The notes below the pieces were generated by a model that was not told the DNA's origin, did no database searches, and saw only the letters and a program-made list of their open reading frames with translations. From an uncultured Collinsella sp. (GTDB taxonomy: Bacteria; Actinomycetota; Coriobacteriia; Coriobacteriales; Coriobacteriaceae), in the NCBI GenBank assembly GCA_958346935.1, contig CATVTM010000038.1, positions 1 to 21,262 on the forward strand: 21,262 bases of DNA. The letters run 5' to 3'. This document shows positions 7,172-14,509 of this stretch, piece by piece (position 1 is the first letter of the stretch; every line of letters begins with the position of its first letter). The position numbers and the translations under genes were made by a program.

Positions 7172-7552
7172 CTAGCTTATGCCGTAGGGGCTGCCGGCTG
7201 TTATGAGGTAACCCGCCTGCTCGCCGCGGTCTATTCGGCACATCGCGTGCGTCGTCTGCTTTGAGTCGCAGGCTGTGTCATTGCCGCCCACGATGGCCAT
7301 GTGGTCGTTGAGTGTAGTCGAGCCCATGTGACCCTTGGGTGGCTCTCAGCCCGCATCTACCAGGATTCTTGTCGAGTTCGTGCGAGCATCGAGCGTGTAG
7401 GGCATGCTCGAGAGCGTCGTTGTCCGCATGGACCACGCCGCGCGGGTTCGCCATGTCGGAAATCGAGGCAAAGCGCTGCAACCGTAGAACCAGTAGTTCA
7501 AATCGATGTTGGCAAGCCTCGAGGTGTCATCGGTGATGGACGCGCGCTTCAT
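7172..7552 (-). pseudogene. Probable decayed coding sequence of unknown family, spread over three frames
   Basis: The 517-base gap between the EcsC-family and FxLYD genes has protein-like text on the minus strand that jumps frame. It begins with ITDDTSRLANIDLNYWFYG (from 7552), continues in another frame as MANPRGVVHADNDALEHALH, and ends in a third as GHMGSTTLNDHMAIVGGND and GYLITAGSPYGIS before a TAG at 7172-7174. Fragments in successive frames fit a gene broken by small indels. I do not recognise the family. Alternatively the last part (ATG 7327, 51 residues, AAGGG upstream) could be a small gene. Confidence 0.35.
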
Positions 7553-7659
7553 GCTCTTCTATATGGCAACCTTAGCTCTCAGCTAATGAATTCAAGTTCA
7601 ATCCTTCTTACGATGTGCTGTGTGCCGGCACGGTAGCCGGATCGTAGGAAGGATGAATA

Positions 7660-8103
7660 ATGGCAAAAGAGGGAAAGAAGCCGATCGGCAAGATTGTCCT
7701 AGGCGTCATCGTGGTGCTGGTTATCGTCGGTGCCGTGGGTTCTATGGGCGGCAATTCAACCGATTCGTCTGCGAGCGATTCGGCAAAACCTGCCGAGGCG
7801 ACACAGCAGGCTGAGGAGCAAAAAGAACCGCAAGAACCGTATATCATTGCTGACGAGGCTGAAGACACCTCCAGTCAGTTTGCCTATAAGATCACGGGCA
7901 CGCTGACCAATAACACGGACAAGGAAAAGAGCTACATTCAGATTGAGTATGTTCTGTATGATGCCGATGGCAACCAGGTTGGAACGGCTCTTGCAAACGC
8001 CAATCATCTGAAGGCGGGCGGCTCCTGGAAGTTCGAGGCGCTGGGTACGGTGTCTCCCGACCAGGTTGCTAGCTGGGAGCGTTCGGACGTAAGCGGTTTC
8101 TAG
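7660..8103 (+). CDS. Membrane-anchored FxLYD-type extracytoplasmic protein
   Basis: 147 residues: a short basic N-terminus, one membrane helix (about 9-28), an acidic Ser/Ala/Glu/Gln linker (30-65), then a beta-rich domain with FAYKITGTLTNNTDKEKSYI and IEYVLYDADGNQVGTA. That domain has the pattern of FxLYD folds, which are common on the outside of Gram-positive cells and have no known reaction. No lipobox cysteine is present, so the helix is an uncleaved anchor. The start is ATG 7660 with AGGAAGG upstream. It ends 32 bases before the regulator, so it may be transcribed with it. Confidence 0.75.
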   Translation: MAKEGKKPIGKIVLGVIVVLVIVGAVGSMGGNSTDSSASDSAKPAEATQQAEEQKEPQEPYIIADEAEDTSSQFAYKITGTLTNNTDKEKSYIQIEYVLYDADGNQVGTALANANHLKAGGSWKFEALGTVSPDQVASWERSDVSGF

Positions 8104-8135
8104 CATGTTGCATGCACTGGGGGAGGTGAAGTCGT

Positions 8136-8558
8136 ATGCCCGATAAAAAGCTGACCGAAGAGTTGCTCAATGAGCTTCTCGATGCGCCGAACATCGATGG
8201 CTATATCAGGGAGCACGACTTTGCCGCCCCGTCGCTTTCGGACTACCTGAAGCAGCTGCTGCAGGAAAAGGGCTTGGAGCGCTCGCGCGTGGTTCGTATG
8301 GCCGATCTCAATGAGACCTTTGGCTATCAGATCTTTACCGGTGCGCGTCACCCGAGTCGCAATAAGGTGCTGCAGATTGCCTTTGCGATGGCGCTGACGC
8401 TCAAAGAGGCCAACCGTGCACTGACGGCTGCCGGGGTAAGCGTCCTTAACTGCAAGGATCGCCGTGATGCGATTATCATCTTTTGCATCGATCGCGGGTG
8501 TAGCCTCCAAAAGGTCAATGAAGAGCTGTATCGCTTTGGCGAGGAAACGGTGAGTTAG
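8136..8558 (+). CDS. XRE-like helix-turn-helix regulator next to a Ser/Thr kinase
   Basis: 140 residues. Residues about 30-95 form a helix-turn-helix domain of a divergent XRE kind (LSDYLKQLLQEKGLERSRVV then LNETFGYQIFTGARHPSRN), followed by helices ending in IIFCIDRGCSLQKVNEELYR. It follows a strong GGAGGTGA ribosome site. It lies 86 bases upstream of a transmembrane Ser/Thr kinase in the same direction. Such regulator-kinase neighbours occur in Firmicutes and Actinobacteria, and it may be a target or partner of the kinase. DNA binding is inferred from the fold pattern only. Confidence 0.7.
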   Translation: MPDKKLTEELLNELLDAPNIDGYIREHDFAAPSLSDYLKQLLQEKGLERSRVVRMADLNETFGYQIFTGARHPSRNKVLQIAFAMALTLKEANRALTAAGVSVLNCKDRRDAIIIFCIDRGCSLQKVNEELYRFGEETVS

Positions 8559-8644
8559 CGGCTGATATCTGAGCCGGCGGAGCTGCCGAACAAGGATGCA
8601 AACGAACGGGGCGCGGATGCCATGGAGCGTCTGCGCCCTGCGCT

Positions 8645-10036
8645 ATGATGGAGGCTATGGATACTCAGACCCCAACATATTTCGATGACGAGCTGACCGC
8701 AGCGCTTGCCGAGCACCTGGCGTCGCTCGATCGCGACGACAGCTATCGCGTGGAGCGTGTACTTAAGCGCTCGTCCGTTGAAACAACCGAGCTCGTGTAC
8801 TTTGAAGGAACCGGTGGTGGTTCGCTCGGCCCCTTTGTCCGTAAACGCATCGATGCCTCGGCTCAAATCGGCGGGGCATACGAGCGTCTGCTTGCCGCTC
8901 AGCGGGCAGGCAGGCGTTTTGAGCACCTGCCCAGAATCGTCGATTGTCGTCGTGTGGGCGACGAGCTCAACGTGGTTATGGAATACATCGAAGGGGAGAC
9001 GCTCGGGGCGCTGGTGGACCGTCTGGGAGCCGCTCCCGATTATGCGCGTGAATTGTATCCTGCCCTATGCGATGCCGTGGGCGAGCTCCACGCCGGTTTT
9101 GCAATAGCGGGGGAGACGTCGGCGCCGGTGATCCATCGCGACCTCAAGCCGTCGAATATCATCGTGACAGGTGCCAACTATACGCCTGATGACGGCCTGA
9201 CATTTTCATCGCTGGTGATTATCGACTTGGGGATCGCGCGCGTATGGCGCGATGGCGCCGATGCCGACACCGTCAAGTTTGGCACGCGACCCTATGCGCC
9301 GCCTGAGCAGTATGGGTTTGGGCAGACGAGTGTGCGCAGCGACGTCTACGCACTTGGCGCCCTGTTGTTCTTCTGCTTGACGGGAGTCGACCCTAAACCG
9401 GGGCTCGACATGCGCGAGCAATGCGAGGCGCGCGGCATTCCCACTTCACTTACCGATGCCGTCTGCATGTCGATGGCACTCGACCCGGCCAAGCGTTTTG
9501 CGAGCGCGGAAGCGTTGGGACGGGCGACGCGCGCGGCATACGATCTGAGTCGCCCCGTGCGGCCTCCTGCGGCTGTGCTTGTCCGTACTCCGGCCTCGGA
9601 GACGGTGTTGACGCCCCAAGGGCTCCAGAACCCCACAGGGCTTCCTAGGCCTGCCGCCTCCGCTGCATGCGGTCTGCTCTCTCGCGTTCCGGAGTCTCTG
9701 GGGCGTATTTGGAATACGCTCGTCTGCTTCTCACTGATTGTGTTCTTTGCCGGTAGTCACTTTGCTGTCTTTCATCCCACCGGAGCAAACCAAAGCTACC
9801 CGACGTGGCTTCTCATCATCGAGTATTTTTTCTTTGTCGATGGCCTTATGGTGCTTATGCATTTTGCGCTGCTCGATAAGCGCCGTCTTCGTCGGCGATT
9901 CGCATTGCTCGACAGCTATCGCGGCAAGAAGCTCGCGAAACTCTGGCTCAAGGCGTTGGGTGTGCTGCTCCTATGTATGATCGTCATAGTCGCGGTTGCC
10001 AATGCGACCGGCGTCGTTGATACCTCCGCTACCTAA
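8645..10036 (+). CDS. Transmembrane Ser/Thr protein kinase
   Basis: Up to 463 residues with a Hanks-type kinase domain (about 30-300): probable ATP-anchoring lysine K67, catalytic HRDLKPSN (164-171), metal-binding DLG (194-196, in place of DFG), and GTRPYAPPEQYG (213-224) of the activation segment. A glycine-rich loop is poorly formed near residue 56. After a proline-rich linker come three predicted membrane helices (about 356-378, 386-410, 430-452). There are no PASTA repeats, so it is not a PknB/PrkC-type sensor. The start is uncertain: ATG 8645, 8648 or 8657. The GGAGG just before 8657 is very close, and TATGAT at 8643-8648 would suit a leaderless message from 8657. Confidence 0.9.
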   Translation: MMEAMDTQTPTYFDDELTAALAEHLASLDRDDSYRVERVLKRSSVETTELVYFEGTGGGSLGPFVRKRIDASAQIGGAYERLLAAQRAGRRFEHLPRIVDCRRVGDELNVVMEYIEGETLGALVDRLGAAPDYARELYPALCDAVGELHAGFAIAGETSAPVIHRDLKPSNIIVTGANYTPDDGLTFSSLVIIDLGIARVWRDGADADTVKFGTRPYAPPEQYGFGQTSVRSDVYALGALLFFCLTGVDPKPGLDMREQCEARGIPTSLTDAVCMSMALDPAKRFASAEALGRATRAAYDLSRPVRPPAAVLVRTPASETVLTPQGLQNPTGLPRPAASAACGLLSRVPESLGRIWNTLVCFSLIVFFAGSHFAVFHPTGANQSYPTWLLIIEYFFFVDGLMVLMHFALLDKRRLRRRFALLDSYRGKKLAKLWLKALGVLLLCMIVIVAVANATGVVDTSAT

Positions 10037-10040
10037 AAGA

Positions 10041-10063
10041 AAAGGGCCCCATTGGGGCCCTTT
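10041..10063. terminator. Bidirectional intrinsic terminator
   Basis: Perfect 10-bp stem AAAGGGCCCC/GGGGCCCTTT with a 3-base loop between two convergent genes, the kinase (+) and the coiled-coil lysozyme-like gene (-). On the minus strand the stem is followed by TTTTCTTTT, so it is strongest in that direction. Confidence 0.85.
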
Positions 10064-10073
10064 GCAGTTGCAC

Positions 10074-11207
10074 TTAGATGCGGTTCATCTGAGCGGCGAC
10101 TTTGTTGTACCAGTCCTGCCACGTGGGCGGGCAGTACTTTTTGGCCGCTGCCGGGGTAAGGGTGGAGCCGTAGTTGGCGCCCAGATAGGCAACGTGAGCG
10201 GAGATGCCCTCGCTCCAGCTGCCAAAGCTGCGCCAACCGCCGCCACGGGCGCTCCAGCCCCAGGCGTTGTAAGAATTGGCGCAATAAGCACCCTTGGTGC
10301 TCTCGATGCAGGCGATGGCGGGGGACCAGCGAGGGTCGACGCCGGTGTTCCAAGCGGCAACGGCAAAGTTATAGCCCTGGCCTGCCATGGGGGAGCCGGC
10401 AAGGTAGTTGTCGATGCGGCTCGTCCACTCATTAATGAACGAGTCGTAATCGGAGTTGCCGCTGTTCGAGTTGTTCGGCGTGGTGTCGATGGTGGTGTTG
10501 GCGTTGTTGGCCTGGCTGCTGGAATTGCTGCCGCTTACGCCCTCGCCCGAGAGCTTCTCGGCGGCAGCGGCCTTATCGGCCTCAAGCTTGGCAAGCTCGG
10601 CGGCATTTTCCTGCTCGGCTTTTGCCTGTGCCTCGCTGCGGAGCTGCTGGGCCTGCGCCAGCGCATCCTCGGCGTTTTTCTGCTCAGCCTCAAGCTGAGA
10701 CTTGGCCTGCTGGAGCTCAGCCTTGTTCTGCTCGAGTTCGGTTTGCATGTTATTGAGCTCTTCGATCTCGTCGACGCTCGAGCTCGTGATCTGGTTGGTG
10801 TATTTGCAGGTCGTGATGAACTCACCCAGGCTCTGCGCGTTGACCAGGAAGCTCACGATGGGATTGGTGCCCTTCTGATACTTGTACAGATCGCGCATGG
10901 CGGAGCTTGCCTTGGCCTGCTGCTCGGGAAGCTTAGCCTCGATTTCCTCGATGCTTGCCTCATTGGAGTCAATCTGCTTTTGCAGGTCATCGAGTTTGGT
11001 GCGGGCGTCGTTGTAGGCGCTCGTGGCGGCTTCGATCTTCTGCTGGGCTGCGGAAAGCTGGTCCTGCGTTGCCTGCGAGGCGGCATACGCCGCAACGGGG
11101 GAGAGCATCGGCGTGGCCGTCAGCGCAACGGCGAGCGCGGCGCTCGTGATGATACGAGCCGGCTTCGACGCAATGAGCGCTGCGGTGCGATGATTCGAAT
11201 GCTGCAT
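10074..11207 (-). CDS. Secreted coiled-coil protein with C-terminal lysozyme-like domain (PcsB-like architecture)
   Basis: 377 residues. A long signal peptide (about 1-43, ending PVAAYAA) is followed by a coiled coil (about 45-220, rich in Gln, Glu, Ala) interrupted at 105-145 as in PcsB/CwlO-type hydrolase regulators. A Ser/Asn linker (222-252) leads to a 120-residue C-terminal domain with WSPAIACIESTKG, candidate catalytic Glu302, and NAWGWSARGGGWRSF. That domain resembles lysozyme-like/glucosaminidase modules that cut glycan strands. The start is ATG 11207, with AGAGGG 5 bases upstream, rather than a TTG 15 bases earlier. Its likely job is peptidoglycan remodelling at the cell surface. The enzyme class is inferred from residue pattern. 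Confidence 0.85.
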   Translation of the reverse strand: MQHSNHRTAALIASKPARIITSAALAVALTATPMLSPVAAYAASQATQDQLSAAQQKIEAATSAYNDARTKLDDLQKQIDSNEASIEEIEAKLPEQQAKASSAMRDLYKYQKGTNPIVSFLVNAQSLGEFITTCKYTNQITSSSVDEIEELNNMQTELEQNKAELQQAKSQLEAEQKNAEDALAQAQQLRSEAQAKAEQENAAELAKLEADKAAAAEKLSGEGVSGSNSSSQANNANTTIDTTPNNSNSGNSDYDSFINEWTSRIDNYLAGSPMAGQGYNFAVAAWNTGVDPRWSPAIACIESTKGAYCANSYNAWGWSARGGGWRSFGSWSEGISAHVAYLGANYGSTLTPAAAKKYCPPTWQDWYNKVAAQMNRI

Positions 11208-11268
11208 CCAGTCCCTCTGCAATCAATCGTAGGTTATGGTTCGAACGGTATTCTACTACTGCTTTCGA

Positions 11269-11316
11269 CCTCAACTTGAACCTTAAAGGTTCCAAAGGGT
11301 CAAGTTGAACTTGAGG
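11269..11316. repeat. Nested inverted repeats of TCAACTTGA / TCAAGTTGA
   Basis: Between the lysozyme-like gene and the MOSC gene, TCAACTTGAaCC (11271-11282) faces GGgTCAAGTTGA (11297-11308), and the right copy continues as a CAAGTT-g-AACTTG palindrome ending TTGAGG. A further TTCAACTTTAACGTT follows near 11370. This looks like a multi-site operator upstream of the minus-strand secreted gene. Confidence 0.5.
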
Positions 11317-11408
11317 CTTTGGCTTTGACCTGCAGTTATGATGAATTGTTGAGAAACCATAGAGTTCAACTTTAACGTTACGGGGGCCTGTTTGAGAGGA
11401 GTTTAGGG

Positions 11409-11442
11409 CTGTAAAAGCTATCTCAACGTGGGGTTTTACAGC
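11409..11442 (-). terminator. Possible weak terminator after the MOSC gene
   Basis: Stem GCTGTAAAA/TTTTACAGC (9 bp, 16-base loop) overlaps the stop codon of the MOSC gene. It is AT-rich and has no separate T run, so a role in termination is uncertain. Confidence 0.35.
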
Positions 11443-12074
11443 TACAGCGCGCCCTCCTGACGAGCCTGCTCAATCTCTTCGAGGGCTTCGGCAGGGGTGA
11501 ACGAACAGGTGCCGTCGCCGAGTTTGACTACCTGGATATCGTCGCCGATATGGACCTCTCCGCCCTTTAGTACCACGCCAAAAATGCCCTCGTGCGGAAA
11601 GATGCAGTCGCCGGCGAGATAGTAGATGGCGCAACGGGTGTGGCAGACCTTGCCGATTTGGCTGATTTCGACGAGCACCTCGCTGCCAAGCTTGAGCTGC
11701 GTGCCCAAAGGGAGCGAGAGTAGATTGATGCCCTGGGTGGTGAAGTTTTCTCCAAAGTCACCCTCGCGCACATCGAGTCCGCGAGCCTGCGCCGTCTGGA
11801 TGGACTCTGCGGCCAAAAAGGAAACCTGACGATGCCAATGTCCGGCGTGCGCATCGGTGGCGAGACCAAATTGCTCTATAACGGTGTCGTGTCCATCGGC
11901 GACGGGCGACTTGCGCGTGCCCTTGTGTGCCGACGTGTTGATTGAGACGATGTGGGCGGGTCCGTTGTAGGCGGCGTCTGCCGTGCGCAGGGGAGCGGTC
12001 GCTTTCGCGCGTTCTGCCAGCTCGCGCCTCGCGGCATTGAGGATGGGATTATCGGTCGGATGGTCTTGGGGCAC
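11442..12074 (-). CDS. MOSC domain protein
   Basis: 210 residues with a MOSC (molybdenum cofactor sulfurase C-terminal) fold: DAHAGHWHRQVSFLA (74-88), EGDFGENFTTQGI (104-116), then VEISQIGKVCHTRC with Cys144 and Cys148, and HEGIFGVVLKGG. MOSC proteins handle activated sulfur or bind molybdopterin; stand-alone members often detoxify N-hydroxylated compounds or are uncharacterised. About 35 residues precede the domain. The start is GTG 12074 with AAAGG 7 bases upstream. No molybdenum cofactor gene is seen in the window. Confidence 0.88.
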   Translation of the reverse strand: MPQDHPTDNPILNAARRELAERAKATAPLRTADAAYNGPAHIVSINTSAHKGTRKSPVADGHDTVIEQFGLATDAHAGHWHRQVSFLAAESIQTAQARGLDVREGDFGENFTTQGINLLSLPLGTQLKLGSEVLVEISQIGKVCHTRCAIYYLAGDCIFPHEGIFGVVLKGGEVHIGDDIQVVKLGDGTCSFTPAEALEEIEQARQEGAL

Positions 12075-12118
12075 GTGTGCGCCTTTCGCTCGAGGATGTC
12101 AATACGCTGAATCCTACA

Positions 12119-12144
12119 ACAATGGTAGGTTCATTGCCCATTGT
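12119..12144. repeat. Inverted repeat between divergent MOSC and D-Asp ligase genes
   Basis: ACAATGG (12119-12125) and CCATTGT (12138-12144) form a 7-bp inverted repeat in the divergent promoter region. It may be an operator; nothing else supports this. Confidence 0.35.
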
Positions 12145-12210
12145 CATACAACGGTGAGCGCCGTCTTCGTGCTGGACGATTACATCGATTGCCATAGATA
12201 CGGTGGAGCT

Positions 12211-12240
12211 TTGGGCGCCGGCGGCTTGGCACGCTAGAAT
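12211..12240 (+). promoter_or_regulatory. Candidate promoter of the D-Asp ligase gene
   Basis: TTGGGC (12211-12216), an 18-base spacer and TAGAAT (12235-12240) lie 57 bases before the ATG. A 5-bp hairpin GCCCA/TGGGC follows in the leader (near 12263-12277), then an AGGAAG ribosome site. Confidence 0.5.
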
Positions 12241-12296
12241 AAATCAGTTGCGCAAAGACCGCCCATTGTGTGGGCAGTTCATGATAGGAAGTTTCC

Positions 12297-13553
12297 ATGG
12301 CATTGCAATTTACAGAGCGCGAGTTCATTCCCGTGCTGCTCGGTGGCGACATCAACGCCTATTCGGTGGCGCGCGCCTTCTACGAGGAGTACCAGGTCAA
12401 GAGTCTGGTCTTTGGCAAGTATCAGACGGGTCCCGCGTACCGCAGCCAGATTATCGACTACACGCCCAACGTGGATATCGACACCATGCCCGTGATGCTC
12501 AAAACCGTCAACGGCATTGCCCAAGCGCATGCCGACAAGACGATTGTCCTTGTGGGCTGTGGCGACAACTATGTTGCCCTCGTGGCTCAGGCCAAGGATG
12601 CTCATGAGCTGGCGGACAACATCGTCGCTCCCTACGCGCCCTACAGCATGCTCGAGCAGTGCCAGAAGAAGGAGATCTTCTACGAGCTGTGCGAGAAGCA
12701 TGGCGTGCCCTATCCGCACACGTTTACCTTTACCAAGGCGATGCTCAATGCCCAGGGTGAGGCGCCTGCCGAAGTGCTCGACCAGATCGATTTTCCTTAC
12801 CCGATGATTCTGAAGCCTTCTGACGGCATCATGTGGTGGCAGCACGAGTTCGAGGGCCAGAAAAAGGCCTATGAGATTGCCGACCGCGCCGAGCTGGAAC
12901 AGGTCATTCGCGATTCGTATGCCAGCGGCTATACCGACGATCTGATCTTGCAGGATCGCGTGCCCGGCAACGACGAGTACATGCGCGTGCTCACCAGCTA
13001 TTCCGACCGCAACGGCAAGGTGCGCATGATGTGCCTGGGCCATGTGCTGCTCGAGGAGCATCAGCCTCACGGCGTCGGCAACCACGCCTGTATCATCACC
13101 GAGCCCAATGACGAGCTCATGGGCGGCGTGCGCAAGCTACTCGAGGACCTGAACTTTGTGGGCTATTCCAACTTTGACGTTAAGTACGACGAGCGCGACG
13201 GCTCGTTTAAGTTCTTCGATTTCAACACGCGTCAGGGCCGCAGTAATTACTACGTCACCAACAGCGGCTTTAACGTTGCCAAGTATGTGGTGGACGAGTA
13301 TGTGTTCAACCGCCCGTTTGAGCCGGAGTTTGTGACGGCGCAGGACGAGGCGCTGTGGATGGTCGTCCCCATGGGCGTCGTCGACAAGTACGTCAAGGAT
13401 CCCGAGCTGCGCGCTAAGGTGCATCGCCTGGACAAGGAAGGCAAGGGCGCCGACCCTTCGTTTATGAAGGGCGACTTTGTCTTTAACCGCTGGCTGCGCA
13501 TGTGGCACACCAAGTTGCGCCACTTTAAGCTGTTCAAGACGTATTACAAGTAG
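12297..13553 (+). CDS. ATP-grasp carboxylate-amine ligase, probable D-aspartate ligase
   Basis: 418 residues, similar throughout to the Enterococcus faecium D-aspartate ligase (Aslfm) as I recall it: VLLGGDINAYSVARAFYEEY (13-32), VGCGDNYV, the ATP-grasp core PMILKPSDGIMWW and MMCLGHVLLEEH, then the metal- and substrate-binding FFDFNTRQGRSNYYVT. In that system the ligase adds D-aspartate to the side-chain amine of the stem peptide's third residue, making the cross-bridge. The start is ATG 12297 with AGGAAG upstream. The aspartate racemase following it supports the D-Asp assignment. Another acceptor or another acid cannot be excluded. Confidence 0.85.
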   Translation: MALQFTEREFIPVLLGGDINAYSVARAFYEEYQVKSLVFGKYQTGPAYRSQIIDYTPNVDIDTMPVMLKTVNGIAQAHADKTIVLVGCGDNYVALVAQAKDAHELADNIVAPYAPYSMLEQCQKKEIFYELCEKHGVPYPHTFTFTKAMLNAQGEAPAEVLDQIDFPYPMILKPSDGIMWWQHEFEGQKKAYEIADRAELEQVIRDSYASGYTDDLILQDRVPGNDEYMRVLTSYSDRNGKVRMMCLGHVLLEEHQPHGVGNHACIITEPNDELMGGVRKLLEDLNFVGYSNFDVKYDERDGSFKFFDFNTRQGRSNYYVTNSGFNVAKYVVDEYVFNRPFEPEFVTAQDEALWMVVPMGVVDKYVKDPELRAKVHRLDKEGKGADPSFMKGDFVFNRWLRMWHTKLRHFKLFKTYYK

Positions 13554-13562
13554 ATGAGTGCG

Positions 13563-13615
13563 GCGCCCGTCCGGTTTGCATCGGGCGGGCGCGGGTATGA
13601 TACGCGCAATTGCGC
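13563..13615 (+). promoter_or_regulatory. Intercistronic hairpin, TATGAT and palindrome before the racemase
   Basis: GCGCCCGTCCG/CGGGCGGGCGC (13563-13573 with 13582-13592) forms an 11-bp stem with one G-U. It is followed by TATGAT (13596-13601) and the perfect palindrome GCGCAATTGCGC (13604-13615). It may combine partial termination after the ligase with a local, operator-controlled promoter. No good -35 is visible. Confidence 0.4.
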
Positions 13616-13637
13616 AAGCGTCACCAAGGAGGCGGCG

Positions 13638-14384
13638 ATGGAAAAGCTGGGAGTTATCGGCGGCATGGGCGCCGAGGCCACGTCGTATTACTACGACCAG
13701 GTGGTGCGTCATACGGCTGCTGCCTGCGATCAGGAACATATCGACATGGTGGTGCTCTCCAAGTCGACCATGCCCGACCGCACGCTGGCCATTAAGACCG
13801 GCGAGCATGCCAAGCTGCTGGCGACCATGAAAGAGTGTGCCCAGGCACTCGAGTCGCTGGGCTGTGCGCACATTGCCATTCCCTGCAACACGTCACACTA
13901 CTTCTACGACCAGATCCAGTCGTTTACCACAGTGCCGATTATCCACATGCCACGCGAGTCGGTTCGCTATGCCCTTGCGGGTGCGGTGATGGGGGAGTGC
14001 GAGTTCGACCCCAACCTGAGTATGCCGGCCGAGCCGGTGCACAAGATCGGCATCATGGGAACCGACGGAACCGTGGGCGCGGGCGTCTACGGCCGCGAAT
14101 GCGAGGCTGCGGGTGTTGAGGTCGTCTATCCCAGCGAGAAACGTCAGAACGATGTGATGTCGCTTATCTACGATGATGTGAAGGCCGGACGTGAGCCCGA
14201 TATGGATAAGTTCGACCGCGTGATGTGGGAGTTCGCCCGTAGCGGCTGCGACCGTGTCATTCTGGCCTGCACCGAGCTATCGGTGCTGCAGAAGTATCGA
14301 GAGATGCCCGAGATCACCCTCGATGCTATGGATGTCCTGGTGCGCGAATCCATCATCCGCAGCGGCGTCCCCTACCGCCTCTAG
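13638..14384 (+). CDS. Aspartate/glutamate racemase family, probable aspartate racemase
   Basis: 248 residues of the cofactor-free two-cysteine racemase family: the start KLGVIGGMGAEATSYYYDQV, first catalytic cysteine C83 in IPCNTSH, and second C211 in ILACTELS. These enzymes interconvert L- and D-aspartate (or glutamate). The start is ATG 13638 behind AAGGAGG; an upstream in-frame ATG at 13554 would add 28 residues across the hairpin region and is not believed. It is paired with the D-Asp ligase, as in the enterococcal aslfm-racfm pair, so its product likely feeds the cross-bridge. Confidence 0.9.
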   Translation: MEKLGVIGGMGAEATSYYYDQVVRHTAAACDQEHIDMVVLSKSTMPDRTLAIKTGEHAKLLATMKECAQALESLGCAHIAIPCNTSHYFYDQIQSFTTVPIIHMPRESVRYALAGAVMGECEFDPNLSMPAEPVHKIGIMGTDGTVGAGVYGRECEAAGVEVVYPSEKRQNDVMSLIYDDVKAGREPDMDKFDRVMWEFARSGCDRVILACTELSVLQKYREMPEITLDAMDVLVRESIIRSGVPYRL

Positions 14385-14443
14385 CTTCCGACCCGTCAAA
14401 AAGGGACAGGTTAATTTTGGCAGGTTTTATCTGGTGAAACAGT

Positions 14444-14480
14444 AAAGGCCTCGGCTCGTTTGGTGCGAGCCGAGGCCTTT
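14444..14480. terminator. Bidirectional intrinsic terminator between convergent racemase and ecfT
   Basis: Perfect 15-bp stem AAAGGCCTCGGCTCG/CGAGCCGAGGCCTTT with a 7-base loop, ending in TTTT on the plus strand and TTTACTG on the minus strand. Confidence 0.9.
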
Positions 14481-14509
14481 TGCGTTGGGCGGTTGCTGTC
14501 GGTGGTGAA

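Noticed and set aside
10456..10698. Hydrophobic plus-strand frame resembling a membrane protein
   Set aside because: It is antisense to the Glu/Gln/Ala-rich coiled coil, whose complement naturally reads as Leu/Ser/Ala.
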